Notes: generated by a model from the sequence alone, not told the origin. 64,000 bases of DNA from Kitasatospora sp. NA04385 (GCF_013364235.1 NZ_CP054919.1:349276-413275), one strand, 5' to 3'. Positions 43,470 through 52,733 are shown, counted from the stretch's first letter. A program made the numbers and translations.

Positions 43470-45266
43470 ATGACAGGGCATGGGGGAGCGGGCGGGGCCG
43501 GATTCGACCCGGCCGGCAGCGGGGCGGGTCCGCTGGAGGGGGACGACCCACGGACGATCGGTTCGATCCCGTTGCTGGGGCGGCTCGGGGCGGGCGGCAT
43601 GGGCCGGGTCTACCTGGGCGTGGTCGGGGGACGGTACGCGGCGGTCAAGCAGGTGCTGCCGCCGTTCGTCGAGGACCCGGACTTCCGGCGGCACTTCGGC
43701 CACGAGCTGGACAACCTGGCGCGGCTGCCCGAGGAGGCCACCGCGCCGCTGCTGGCGGCCGACCGGGAGGCGCGGCCCCCGTGGCTGGCCACCGCCTACG
43801 TGCCCGGCCTCACCCTGGACCGGGTCCTGGCGGTCAACGGCGGCCCGCTGGACGTGGCCCGGGTGTGGCTGCTGCTGCGGGAGACGGCGTCCCGGCTGCG
43901 GGTGGTGCACGGCCTGGAGATGATCCACCGGGACCTGAAGCCCTCGAACGTCATGCTCACCGTGGACGGCGCCACGCTCATCGACTTCGGCATCGCCCGC
44001 GCGGCCGACCAGAGCCGGCTCACCCGCACCGGCACGGTGCTCGGCACCCCCGCCTACATGGCGCCCGAACAGGCGGGCGGCACCCGCGAGTTGACCTCCG
44101 CCGCGGACGTCTTCGCGCTCGGCGCGCTGATCGCCCACGCCGCCACCGGCCGCCCGCCGTTCGGCGAGGGCTCGGGCGTCGACATGCTGTACCGCGTCAT
44201 CCACACCGAACCCGACCTGTCCGCGCTGCACGGCCTCTCCCCCGACCTCGCCGAGACGGTCGCGGCCTGCCTGGACAAGAACCCCGCGGCCCGCCCGAGC
44301 GCCGACCGGCTGGTCCGGCTCGCCGCCCAGCACGGCCCGTCGCCCGCCGAGGAGGTCCACTGGCCCGAGCCGGTCATGGGCACGCTCCGCGCCAGGTCCG
44401 CCTTCGCCGCCCGGCCCGTCCCGGTGGCCGGACCGCCGAACGGGACACCGGACGGGACGCCGAACGGGACATCGGACCAGGCAGCGGACGGGGCACCGGG
44501 CGGGGCGCCGGACCAGGCGCCGGACGGGCGGTCCGCCGGGCCGGCGGCCGACCCGGCGACGCGCGTGCTGCGGGTGGCGGGCCCGCAGCCGAAGCCGGAA
44601 CGCCCCCGGTACCGGCGGTTCGTGCCGCTGCTCGTCCCCGTGCTCCTGGTCACCGGTGCGACCACCGCGGTGCAGTTACTGCCGGACACCTCGTCCTCGG
44701 GCACCACCCAGGGCTCGTCGGCGCTCTCCGGCTCGCCCGGCGGCACCGGCGGCTCCGACAGCCCCGGCCCGGCACCGGACTCCGGCACCCCGACCGCGCC
44801 CGGCACGCCCAGCACGCCCGCCCCGACCAGCCCGGACCCGAGCGGCACCACCCCGAGCGGCACCACCCCCGGCACCGCCGAGAAGGCCGCGGCCACCCCG
44901 ACGCCCAAGCCCAAGTCCACCCCGCCCCCGTCACCGTCCCCGACCCCGGCGCCGTCCCGGACCAAGTCCCACGGCCCCCGCTGCGTGTTCACCTCGGAGG
45001 CGACCTGTAGCAGTGACGACCCGACCGTCGAGCTGACCTCGTCCGGCGGGTGGACCAGCTGCACGTTCACCTTCACCACCGACTGGGGCGACGGCACCAC
45101 CACCTACACCGACACCAACGGCACCGGCTCCCCCGACGTGCGCAAGACCTACGCCACCCACCTCTACCCGCGCCCCGGCACCTACAAGATCAACGTCAGG
45201 GCCGTCACCACCTCGGGCCTGTGCCTGGCCACCGGGGCCAGCCTGACCTTCACGCTCACCCCCTGA
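43470..45266 (+). CDS. Membrane Ser/Thr protein kinase with extracytoplasmic PKD-like domain
   Basis: 598 aa. The kinase domain occupies about residues 28-290: glycine loop RLGAGGMGRVYLG, catalytic HRDLKPSN, DFGIARA, and APEQAGG. A low-complexity Asp/Gly/Pro linker, one membrane helix at about 390-405 and a Thr/Pro/Ser spacer lead to a C-terminal domain with DWGDGTT and HLYPRPGTY, a PKD-like fold outside the cell. The Leu codon at 44676-44678 is TTA (codon 403, in the membrane helix), so translation may need the bldA tRNA. An outside signal sensed by the PKD-like domain is inferred. Confidence 0.9.
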   Translation: MTGHGGAGGAGFDPAGSGAGPLEGDDPRTIGSIPLLGRLGAGGMGRVYLGVVGGRYAAVKQVLPPFVEDPDFRRHFGHELDNLARLPEEATAPLLAADREARPPWLATAYVPGLTLDRVLAVNGGPLDVARVWLLLRETASRLRVVHGLEMIHRDLKPSNVMLTVDGATLIDFGIARAADQSRLTRTGTVLGTPAYMAPEQAGGTRELTSAADVFALGALIAHAATGRPPFGEGSGVDMLYRVIHTEPDLSALHGLSPDLAETVAACLDKNPAARPSADRLVRLAAQHGPSPAEEVHWPEPVMGTLRARSAFAARPVPVAGPPNGTPDGTPNGTSDQAADGAPGGAPDQAPDGRSAGPAADPATRVLRVAGPQPKPERPRYRRFVPLLVPVLLVTGATTAVQLLPDTSSSGTTQGSSALSGSPGGTGGSDSPGPAPDSGTPTAPGTPSTPAPTSPDPSGTTPSGTTPGTAEKAAATPTPKPKSTPPPSPSPTPAPSRTKSHGPRCVFTSEATCSSDDPTVELTSSGGWTSCTFTFTTDWGDGTTTYTDTNGTGSPDVRKTYATHLYPRPGTYKINVRAVTTSGLCLATGASLTFTLTP

Positions 45267-45302
45267 CACCCGGCCAGGCCGCCCACCCGGTCGGCGGCGG
45301 GT

Positions 45303-46376
45303 TCAGTCGGGTGCCGCCGCTCCGGCGGACGGCCGGGGCGGGGCGGGGAGAGCCAGGGCGAGCAGGGCCGTGTCGTCCCCGGTGCCGCCCGCGAAGTCGT
45401 GGGCGTCCTGCTGCAACCGGTCCACCAGGGCCTGCGGGGGCAGCCCGGCGCAGGCGGCCAGCCGGTCCGGGAGCGGGTAGAAGTCGCCGGCCCGGTCGCG
45501 GGCCTCGCTGAGCCCGTCGGTGTACAGCAGCAGGGTGTCGCCGGGGAGCAGCGGGGTGGCGGGGGCCGGGCCGGGCTCGGGCTCGGGCTCGGGCTCGGAG
45601 CCGGGTGCGGTGGTGCGCAGGCCCAGCGGGAGGCCGATCGGGGCGGGGAGTTCGGACACCGCCCCGTCGCGCAGCAGCAGGGCGGCGGGGTGGCCGCAGG
45701 AGAGGCCGCGCGCGGTGCCGTCGGGGGCGGCCTCCAGCAGGAACGCGGTGACGAAGGACTCCGGATCGGTGAGGTAGCGGGACAGGCTGGCGTCGAGCCG
45801 GTCGGCGAGCGCGTCGAGGGTGGGCGCGTCGAGGACGGCCTCGTAGAAGGCGCCGAGCACGACGGCGGCGGTGGCCACCGCGTCCAGGCCCTTGCCCCGG
45901 ACGTCGCCGATCAGGGCGCGCAGCCCGGCCGGGGTGTCCGCGACGGCGTAGAGGTCTCCGCCGATCCGGGCGTAGCGGGCGGCGGCCCGGTAGTTGGCGG
46001 CGGTCCGGAACGGCCCGACGGTGGCGGGCACGGGGCGCAGCACGGCGCGCTGGGCGGTCTCGGCGACGGTGGCGACGCTCACCAGGCGGGCCGCGGAGCG
46101 TTCCCGGCGGCGGACCACGAAGCAGCCGAGCACGGCGATGCCGAGGATCACCACGGTGGTCCCGACCGCCGCGCCGGTGCGTCCGGGCTCGGCGGCGGCG
46201 AACACCCAGCGGGTGCCGACCGCGAACAGCGCGGACGCGATGATCACCGGTGGTCCGAAGGCGAGTGCGAGGAGCGCGGGCACCACGACCAGCACGGAGG
46301 GCAGGTGCCAGTCGGCGGTGCCGTACTGCAGGCCGACGACGAGCCCGTACAGCAGGACGGCGGCCGCCAGTGCCAC
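45303..46376 (-). CDS. Membrane PP2C-type (SpoIIE/RsbU family) phosphatase
   Basis: About 357 aa. Four or five membrane helices fill residues 1-90, followed by an SpoIIE-type phosphatase domain: RIGGDLYAVADTPAGLRALIGDVRGKG, LSCGHPAALLL, LLLYTDGLSEARD and GDDTALLAL carry the metal-binding acidic residues. Such enzymes dephosphorylate anti-anti-sigma factors. A Glu/Pro repeat (EPEPEPEPG) sits in a loop. The first standard start is the GTG at 46376, without a ribosome site. An ATC at 46430 is in frame with AGGAG 5 nt upstream and would add 18 acidic residues. It converges with the kinase gene. Confidence 0.88.
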   Translation of the reverse strand: MALAAAVLLYGLVVGLQYGTADWHLPSVLVVVPALLALAFGPPVIIASALFAVGTRWVFAAAEPGRTGAAVGTTVVILGIAVLGCFVVRRRERSAARLVSVATVAETAQRAVLRPVPATVGPFRTAANYRAAARYARIGGDLYAVADTPAGLRALIGDVRGKGLDAVATAAVVLGAFYEAVLDAPTLDALADRLDASLSRYLTDPESFVTAFLLEAAPDGTARGLSCGHPAALLLRDGAVSELPAPIGLPLGLRTTAPGSEPEPEPEPGPAPATPLLPGDTLLLYTDGLSEARDRAGDFYPLPDRLAACAGLPPQALVDRLQQDAHDFAGGTGDDTALLALALPAPPRPSAGAAAPD

Positions 46377-46605
46377 CGCGCGGGTGATCGGGGCCGAATC
46401 CGGGTCGTCGTCCTCGGGCTGGCTGTCGATGGGCGCTCCTGTGCGGTCGTGGCGGCCGGTCCGGCCCCGGCGGTCGGCCCGGTCCCGGCCGCCGGGGCGG
46501 GGGTCTTTCCGGGCGGGGGCCTACCGGGTCCTTCCGAGAGTTCACCAGAGCGCGGATGCGGCCGGGGGCTGCGACACGGCGCGGGACGGCGGCCGTTGCG
46601 ACCCG

Positions 46606-47562
46606 CTACGGCCGCTGCGGCCCGTCCGGCGCCCGCTCACCAAGTACCCGCTCACCAAGTACCCGCTCACCAAGCACCCGTTCGCCAAGCACCCGTTCGC
46701 CCGACATCCGCTCGCCCGGCGTCGGCCCGGCCTGGCGCGGGATGCGCACCGTCGGGCAGCGGTGGACGGCGGCGGACGGGGTGGTGCGGGCGGGGCCGGG
46801 GACGAGGGCGAAGGCAAGGAGGAACATGAGCGTGGCGGCGATCGAGTCCAGCCAGTAGTGGTTGGCCGTCCCGACGATCACGGTCAGCGTGACCAGCGGG
46901 TGCAGCAGCCAGAGCCAGCGCCAGCGCGAGCGGGTGGCCGCGATCAGACCGATCGCCACCATCAGGGCCCAGCCGAAGTGCAGCGAGGGCATCGCGGCGT
47001 ACTGGTTGGAGAGGTGGTCGGCGGTCGGCGGGCCGTAGACCGAGGGGCCGTAGAGCCGGGCGGTGTCCTGCAGTCCGCTGGCGGAGAGCATCCGCGGCGG
47101 GGCGAGCGGGAAGGCGAACGGCAGTACGAGGGCGACCGAGGTGACGGCGGCCAGCACCCGGCGCGCCCAGAGGTAGTGGACGGGGCGGCGGAGGTAGAGC
47201 CAGATCAGGAACAGCACGGTGGCGGGGAAGTGGACGGTGGCGTAGTAGGCGTTCGCCAGTTGGACCACGGTGTGGTCGTGCAGCAGCAGCGACTGCACGG
47301 CGCCCTCGCCGGGGAGGCGGACGGCGCGTTCGAAGTCCCAGACCCGGTCCGCGTTGCGGAAGGCGGTGGCGGTGTGGCCGATGGCCAGTTGCCGGCCGAA
47401 CTTGTAGACCAGGAACAGCCCGATGACCAGCAGCAGCTCCCGCAGCAGCGGGGGCCTGGCCGTCCCGTCGCCCGCTCCCCCGGCCGCCCCTCCCCCGGCC
47501 CCTCCGTCCGGTGCCGCAGCGGGTGTGACGGGTGTGCTGCCGGGTTCCGTACGCGCGCGCAA
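46606..47562 (-). CDS. PAP2-family phosphatase
   Basis: 318 aa from a TTG at 47562, which has GGGGGGAGGG just upstream. Six membrane helices are visible. The PAP2 motifs lie near the end: YAAMPSLHFGWA, then TANHYWLDSIAATL with the active His-Asp pair. It should remove phosphate from a lipid or similar substrate at the membrane. The C-terminal tail repeats the pentapeptide GERVL four times, coded by a 15-bp tandem repeat (about 46635-46715). It is divergent from a TetR regulator with palindromic sites between. Confidence 0.87.
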   Translation of the reverse strand: MRARTEPGSTPVTPAAAPDGGAGGGAAGGAGDGTARPPLLRELLLVIGLFLVYKFGRQLAIGHTATAFRNADRVWDFERAVRLPGEGAVQSLLLHDHTVVQLANAYYATVHFPATVLFLIWLYLRRPVHYLWARRVLAAVTSVALVLPFAFPLAPPRMLSASGLQDTARLYGPSVYGPPTADHLSNQYAAMPSLHFGWALMVAIGLIAATRSRWRWLWLLHPLVTLTVIVGTANHYWLDSIAATLMFLLAFALVPGPARTTPSAAVHRCPTVRIPRQAGPTPGERMSGERVLGERVLGERVLGERVLGERAPDGPQRP

Positions 47563-47622
47563 CCCTCCCCCCCTTACTGGCGGACCGTGCTCGTGGACCG
47601 CTCGCGAGTGCCGATACGCCCA

Positions 47623-47650
47623 CGTATCGATACGGGCGCGTATCGATACG
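47623..47650. promoter_or_regulatory. Twin palindromes CGTATCGATACG, TetR operator candidate
   Basis: The perfect 12-nt palindrome CGTATCGATACG occurs at 47623-47634 and 47639-47650, 16 nt apart. A half site CGATACG lies at 47612. They lie between the divergent PAP2 and TetR genes, overlapping where both promoters should be. AT-rich palindromes in such GC-rich DNA are unlikely by chance. Confidence 0.7.
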
Positions 47651-47700
47651 TTTGGGTAGTGTACATACGCCTGCCACTGCACCGACACCATGGGGAAGGC

Positions 47701-48315
47701 ATGACGCACCAGCCCGCCCGGGACGCCGGACCGACCGCCGTCCAGGCCCGCTCGAAGATCTCCTCCGAGCGCGAGCGGGAGTTCTTCGAGGCCGTGCTCG
47801 ACGAGATCCGCACCCACGGCTACGAGGCCGTGACCATGGAGGGCGTGGCCGCCCGCACCCGCTGCGGCAAGTCCACGCTCTACCGGCGCTGGCGGACCAA
47901 GGCCGAGTTCGTGGCGGCCGCCCTGCGCGCCGGCCGGCAGCCGCGCTGCGCCGGCATCGACACCGGTTCGCTGGCCGGCGACCTGCGCCTGGTGGCCGCG
48001 GCCGCCGGGGCGTGGTCCGACCGGGACACCAGCCTGCTCCAGGCCCTCGGCTACGCCGTGATGACCGACAGCGACCTGCGGGACGCGGTGCGCGAGACGG
48101 TGGTGGCCCCCGAGGTGGCGGCGCTGGAGGCGGTGCTGCGGCGCGGGGTCGAACGCGGCGAGGTGCCGGCCGACCACCCGGCGCTGGAGTTCGTCCCCGG
48201 CATGCTCTTCGGCATGACCCGGATCCGCCCGCTGATCGCCGGACGGCCCGCCGACGCCGACTACCTGGCCCGGTACGTGGAGTCCGCCGTGCTACCCGCG
48301 CTCGGCCTGGCCTGA
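47701..48315 (+). CDS. TetR-family transcriptional regulator
   Basis: 204 aa. The N-terminal helix-turn-helix is EFFEAVLDEIRTHGYEAVTM, then GVAARTRCGKSTLYRRW with the recognition helix, and FVAAALRAG. The C-terminal half (TSLLQALGYAVMTD, LEAVLRRGVERGEV) is a typical ligand-binding domain. GGGGAAGG precedes the ATG. It probably represses itself and the divergent PAP2 gene through the twin palindromes. The ligand is unknown. Confidence 0.9.
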   Translation: MTHQPARDAGPTAVQARSKISSEREREFFEAVLDEIRTHGYEAVTMEGVAARTRCGKSTLYRRWRTKAEFVAAALRAGRQPRCAGIDTGSLAGDLRLVAAAAGAWSDRDTSLLQALGYAVMTDSDLRDAVRETVVAPEVAALEAVLRRGVERGEVPADHPALEFVPGMLFGMTRIRPLIAGRPADADYLARYVESAVLPALGLA

Positions 48316-48454
48316 GCGGCGACCCGACGCGGCCCGACGCGCCCCGGCCTGAGCGACGCCCCGACACGCCCCGACGCGCCCCGGCCGGTCGGCCCCCGGT
48401 GCGTCCGTACGCGAGGGCCGGGCCTCCGGGTCGGCCCGGGTCCGGTCCGCCCGC

Positions 48455-49732
48455 TCAGGCGCCGAGCTCCCGGGACCGCCCGGCCCACCGGACCACGAAC
48501 GGCATGGCGAGGCCGGCCGCGACGAAGACCCCGCCCATCACCAGCCAGCCGGGGGCGCCCCAGCCCAGGCAGAGCAGGCCGAGCAGGCCCGGCGCGACGG
48601 TGTAGCACAGGCCCGTGCCGATGCCGAACACGCCGGAGTACTGTCCCTGCGCGTGCGCGGGGGCCAGCCGGAACCGCAGCTCCAGCGACCCGGCCGCGTG
48701 CCACAGCGAGCCCGTGGTGTGGACGGCGACGCCCGCCGCCACGACCGCCGCGGCAGCCCAGCCCGGCAGGCCCGGGGCCGTCGCGATGACCGCCATGCCG
48801 ACCAGGAACGCCAGCCCGGCGCGCCGGGTGGCCCGGCCGGCGATCGGGCCCCCGCTGATCCCGCGACTGGTCCGGACCTGGAGGAGGACCACCATCACGG
48901 TGTTGACGGCGAGCGCGACGCCGGTGAACCAGCGCGGCGCGTGGGTGTGCAGGACCACCCACAGCGGCAGCGCGTAGGTCACCACCTCGCCCTGGATCCA
49001 CAGGACGCCGTCCAGCACGACGAACGCCATGTACGGCTTGTCCCTGAGCGCGAGCCACCGGTTCGACCCGGTCGCCCCGGGCAGCGGTTCCAGCCCGGGC
49101 AGCCCGAACATGACGGCCGCGCAGCCGACGAAGGTCAGGGCGTTGGCGACGATCAGCGCGCGGTAGGCGGAGCCGGAGTCGAGCTGGATCACCACACCGG
49201 CGGCCAGCGCGCCGAAGGTGCTGGCCAGGAAGGCGGTCGAGCGCAGGTAGGAACGGAACTGCGGCACCTCGTCGCCGCCGAACCGGCGGATCATCGGGCC
49301 GCGCGCCGCACCCCCCGAGGCACCGGCCAGGTCGGTCACCGCCATGGACACCACGAACGCCGCGAACGAGTGGGCCCACAGCAGCGACAGCATCGAGACG
49401 GCCTGGACCAGCAGGGTCACCAGGAAGACGCCGCGCGGGCCGCGGCGGTCGGCGAGGTGCCCGACGGGCGGGCCGGCGAGCAGCCCGACCACCCCGGCGG
49501 CCCCGAGGGCGAGGCCGACCTGCCCGATCGGCAGGCCGATCACCCGCAGGGCGTACAGCGGCGCCGTCGCCAGGAAGGCCGCGGTGCCGAGCTGGTTGAC
49601 GAAGCCCCCGAGGGCCAGCCTGCGCCGGGGGCCGGGCTCCGGGAGCAGCCCCCGCCGCACCGGCCGGGGGCGCCGGTCCGGGGCGGTGTCCTCCCGATGG
49701 CCGTCGGGGGGCCGGATGCCGGTCTGACTCAC
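48455..49732 (-). CDS. MFS transporter
   Basis: About 425 aa with 12 predicted helices. The motif after helix 2 is GPPVGHLADRRGPRGVF, the classic MFS loop. LALGGFVNQLGTAAFLATAP opens helix 1. Similarity is to drug/metabolite exporters. The GTG at 49732 is preferred because AGGAG lies 6 nt before it; an ATG at 49786 in the same frame is the alternative. A palindrome (49799-49815) sits upstream. No neighbouring biosynthetic gene suggests the substrate. Confidence 0.88.
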   Translation of the reverse strand: MSQTGIRPPDGHREDTAPDRRPRPVRRGLLPEPGPRRRLALGGFVNQLGTAAFLATAPLYALRVIGLPIGQVGLALGAAGVVGLLAGPPVGHLADRRGPRGVFLVTLLVQAVSMLSLLWAHSFAAFVVSMAVTDLAGASGGAARGPMIRRFGGDEVPQFRSYLRSTAFLASTFGALAAGVVIQLDSGSAYRALIVANALTFVGCAAVMFGLPGLEPLPGATGSNRWLALRDKPYMAFVVLDGVLWIQGEVVTYALPLWVVLHTHAPRWFTGVALAVNTVMVVLLQVRTSRGISGGPIAGRATRRAGLAFLVGMAVIATAPGLPGWAAAAVVAAGVAVHTTGSLWHAAGSLELRFRLAPAHAQGQYSGVFGIGTGLCYTVAPGLLGLLCLGWGAPGWLVMGGVFVAAGLAMPFVVRWAGRSRELGA

Positions 49733-49798
49733 GCGGTGCTCCTGGAGGTCGATCACGATGGGGTGGGCCGAAGGCGCGTCCTCCATGCTCGCCGGGTT

Positions 49799-49815
49799 TT
49801 TGATTCGGCATCAAA
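49799..49815. promoter_or_regulatory. Palindrome TTTGAT-N5-ATCAAA
   Basis: An AT-rich inverted repeat 67 nt upstream of the MFS start, in a 336-nt gap (49733-50068) otherwise lacking genes. Position fits an operator. The gap also has a GGGTTTTTTGTAGGGG stretch at about 49907-49923 that may be part of the promoter or leader of the next gene. Confidence 0.4.
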
Positions 49816-50068
49816 CCTTTTCGGAAATCGGGGCGGGCCGGGGTGGAAGAGGGCGGGCGGGGCGGGCCCGCGGGGGACGGAAGGACGGGAGTCGGGAAAG
49901 CGCCTAGGGTTTTTTGTAGGGGTTTCTCCCCGTCTGCGGGCAGGCGCGGTACCGGCCGGGTGCTCCCCGGCGGTCCGGTGCCCGCAGCACCCATCCGCTC
50001 CGCCGGCGGACCGGCCGCGCCCGGCCGCCCGCACCGGGTTCGCCCGGGACAGCACACAGGAGGCCGTC

Positions 50069-50584
50069 ATGGTCGATCCGGGAAACGTCCGCTCCCCCGG
50101 GAGCCCGTCGCAGTCCCAGCCGGGCGGCTCCCGCCCCGGCGCGGACGCGGCGCCCGAGGGCAAGGGGAAGACGAGCGTCGCCGACGGCGTCGTCGCGAAG
50201 ATAGCCGGTACGGCCGCGCGCGAGGTCGCGGGCGTCCACACGCTGGGGGCCGGGATGTCCCGGGCCCTGGGCGCGGTGCGTGACCGCGTCCCGGGCGGTG
50301 GGGGCAGCAGCGTCACTCGCGGGGTGAAGGTCGAGGTGGGCGAGCGCCAGGCCGCCGTCGACCTGGAGGTCGTCGTCGAGTACGGCGTGCCGGTGCCCGA
50401 GGTCGCGAAGGACGTGCGGGCGAGCGTCATCGAGGCGGTGGAGCGCCTGGTCGGCCTGGAGGTCGTCGAGGTGAACATCGCGGTCAAGGACGTCCACCTC
50501 CCCGGCGAGAAGGACGAGGACGACGAGGACGACGAGGGCGGCGCCGAGAGCCGCGAGGCCACCGGCCCCCGGCGGGTGGCCTGA
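50069..50584 (+). CDS. Asp23/Gls24-family envelope stress protein
   Basis: 171 aa. After a Pro/Ser/Gly-rich N-terminus the Asp23 domain is clear: VADGVVAKIAGTAAREVAGV, VKVEVGERQAAVDLEVVVEY and EAVERLVGLEVVEVNIAV. An acidic tail (EKDEDDEDDEGG) ends the protein. CAGGAGG lies 6 nt before the ATG. Family proteins associate with the cell membrane and respond to envelope or alkaline stress. It is convergent with the aldehyde dehydrogenase operon. Confidence 0.9.
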   Translation: MVDPGNVRSPGSPSQSQPGGSRPGADAAPEGKGKTSVADGVVAKIAGTAAREVAGVHTLGAGMSRALGAVRDRVPGGGGSSVTRGVKVEVGERQAAVDLEVVVEYGVPVPEVAKDVRASVIEAVERLVGLEVVEVNIAVKDVHLPGEKDEDDEDDEGGAESREATGPRRVA

Positions 50585-50609
50585 GCGGCGCCGCCGCCGT
50601 CCGGGCGGT

Positions 50610-52733
50610 TCACCGCCCGGACGGGTCCTCCGGGACGGGCAGGTCCTCCAGCGCGGGCAGCAGCTTGTCCAGCGTGACGGGCAGGTCGCGCACCCGCGCG
50701 CCGCAGGCGTGCCACACGGCGTTCGACACCGCGGCGGCCGTGCCGACGATGCCGATCTCCCCGATGCCCTTGGTGCCCATCGCGTTGACGTGGGGGTCGT
50801 GTTCGTCGAGCCAGTGCGCCTCGACCTCGGTGACGTCCGCGTTGGCCGTGATGTGGTAGTCGGCGAGGTCGTGGTTGACGACGTGGCCGGTCCGGGGGTC
50901 GAGGACGCCGTTCTCGTGCAGCGCCATGGACAGTCCCATGGTCATCCCGCCGACGAACTGCGAGCGCGCCGTGCGCGGGTTGACGATCCGGCCGACGGCG
51001 AAGACGCCCAGCAGGCGCGGCACCCGGATCTCCCCGGTGTCCAGGTGGACCCGGGCCTCGGCGAACTGGGCGCCGAAGGCGTGCATCGCCCAACGGTCGT
51101 CCACCGGCCGGACGGAGCCGGACGCCTCGGCCCGGTCCGGCGGCTCGGCCCCGTACCTGGCGCGGAAGGTGCGGGCGGCCTCGACCACGGCCGAGCCCCA
51201 GGTCGACGTGCCCGAGGAGCCGCCCGCCACCGTCGCCACCGGGTGGTCGGTGTCGCCGATCCGGACCTCGACCCGCTCGACCGGGGCACCGAGCGCGTCC
51301 GCGGCGATCTGCGCCAGCGTGGTCCAGGTGCCGGTGCCCAGGTCGGCCGCGCCGATCTCGGCGACGTACCGGTCGCCCTCCCGCCGGATCACCGCCGTCG
51401 ACTCCGGCATCCGGTGCACCGGGTAGGTGGAGGCGGCGACGCCGGTGCCGACCAGCCAGTCGCCGCGGCGGCGCACGCCGGGCCGCGGGTCGCGCCCGCT
51501 CCAGCCGAAGCGCGCCGCGCCCTCGCGCAGGCAGCCGACGAGGTTGCGGCTGGAGAAGGGCTTGCCGGTCTCCGGGTCGGTGGCGGGTTCGTTGCGGATC
51601 CGCAGCTCGACCGGGTCGAGGCCGAGGCGTTCGGCGAGTTCGTCCATCGCCACCTCCGGCCCGAACATCCCGGGGCACACCCCGGGAGCGCGCATCCAGG
51701 ACGGCACGGGGACGTCGAGGGCGGCGAGGCGGTGGGTGGTGCGCCGGTTGGCGACGGCGTACATCATCCGGGAGGGCACGCCGGTCTGCTCGGCGAACTC
51801 CTTGATCCGCGAGGTCTGTTCGACGACGTCGACCGCGAGGGCGGTCAGCGTGCCGTCGGCTTCGGCGGCGAGGACGCAGTGCTGGATGGTGGGGGTGCGG
51901 TAGCCGGCGAGGGAGAACATCTGCTGCCGGGTCAGCGCCAGCCGGACCGGCCGGCCGGGGACGGCGCGCGCGGCCATCGCGGCGAGCACCACGTTGACGT
52001 GCGGGGTGCCCTTCGACCCGAAGCCGCCGCCGACGTACGGGCTGACGACCCGGACCTTCGCCTCGTCGAGGCCGAACACCGACGCCACGACGCTCCGGGC
52101 GGGGTGGACGCCCTGGGTGGAGTCCCACAGGGTGAGGAAGCCGGTGCCGGGTTCCCACCGGGCGGTGGTGGCGTGCGGCTCCATCGGGTTGTTGTGGTAC
52201 GTCGCGGTGGTGTACGTCTGCTCGACCACCGCCGCCGCGGTGGCGGTGGCGGCCGCGACGTCGCCCTCGACGGTGTCGGTGGGGAAGTCCGGGTTGACCC
52301 GCTCGGGCGCGTACAGGTCGTCGCGGTCGGCCCGCAGCCCGCTGTCGTGCACCGCCCGCGCGTAGGCCACCCGGACGAGGGCGGCGGCGTGCCGGGCCGT
52401 CTCGGAGCTGTCGGCGACGACCAGGGCGACGACCTGGCCGCGGAAGGCGACCTCGTCGCCCTGGAGGGCCGCCAGCTCCCGGTCCTCGGTGGAGGCCAGG
52501 CGTTCCGCGGTGGCGGGGGTGAGCACCGCGAGCACGCCGTCGAGCGCCTCGGCGGCGGCGGTGTCCAGCGCGGTGACGCGCCCCCGGGCGACGGTGGCCT
52601 GGACGGGGTGCGCGTAGGCGGCGTTCTCCACCGGCGTCTCGTACGCGTAGACGGCGGTGCCGCGCACCTTGGCCGCGCCGTCCCGGCGGGGCAGGTCCAG
52701 GCCGATGGCGACGGGTGCGTCGATGAACGTCAT
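50610..52733 (-). CDS. paoC: Aldehyde/xanthine dehydrogenase molybdenum-cofactor subunit (PaoC/YagR type)
   Basis: 707 aa. VSPYVGGGFGSKG and NPMEPHATTARW are molybdopterin-binding motifs, and the catalytic Glu lies in TKGIGEIGIVGTAAA near the C-terminus. Length is that of the PaoC/YagR branch rather than full xanthine dehydrogenase. Its ATG overlaps the stop of the FAD subunit (ATGA). With the two genes upstream it forms a three-subunit molybdo-flavo-iron-sulphur enzyme that oxidises aldehydes or N-heterocycles; the substrate is unknown. Confidence 0.92.
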   Translation of the reverse strand: MTFIDAPVAIGLDLPRRDGAAKVRGTAVYAYETPVENAAYAHPVQATVARGRVTALDTAAAEALDGVLAVLTPATAERLASTEDRELAALQGDEVAFRGQVVALVVADSSETARHAAALVRVAYARAVHDSGLRADRDDLYAPERVNPDFPTDTVEGDVAAATATAAAVVEQTYTTATYHNNPMEPHATTARWEPGTGFLTLWDSTQGVHPARSVVASVFGLDEAKVRVVSPYVGGGFGSKGTPHVNVVLAAMAARAVPGRPVRLALTRQQMFSLAGYRTPTIQHCVLAAEADGTLTALAVDVVEQTSRIKEFAEQTGVPSRMMYAVANRRTTHRLAALDVPVPSWMRAPGVCPGMFGPEVAMDELAERLGLDPVELRIRNEPATDPETGKPFSSRNLVGCLREGAARFGWSGRDPRPGVRRRGDWLVGTGVAASTYPVHRMPESTAVIRREGDRYVAEIGAADLGTGTWTTLAQIAADALGAPVERVEVRIGDTDHPVATVAGGSSGTSTWGSAVVEAARTFRARYGAEPPDRAEASGSVRPVDDRWAMHAFGAQFAEARVHLDTGEIRVPRLLGVFAVGRIVNPRTARSQFVGGMTMGLSMALHENGVLDPRTGHVVNHDLADYHITANADVTEVEAHWLDEHDPHVNAMGTKGIGEIGIVGTAAAVSNAVWHACGARVRDLPVTLDKLLPALEDLPVPEDPSGR

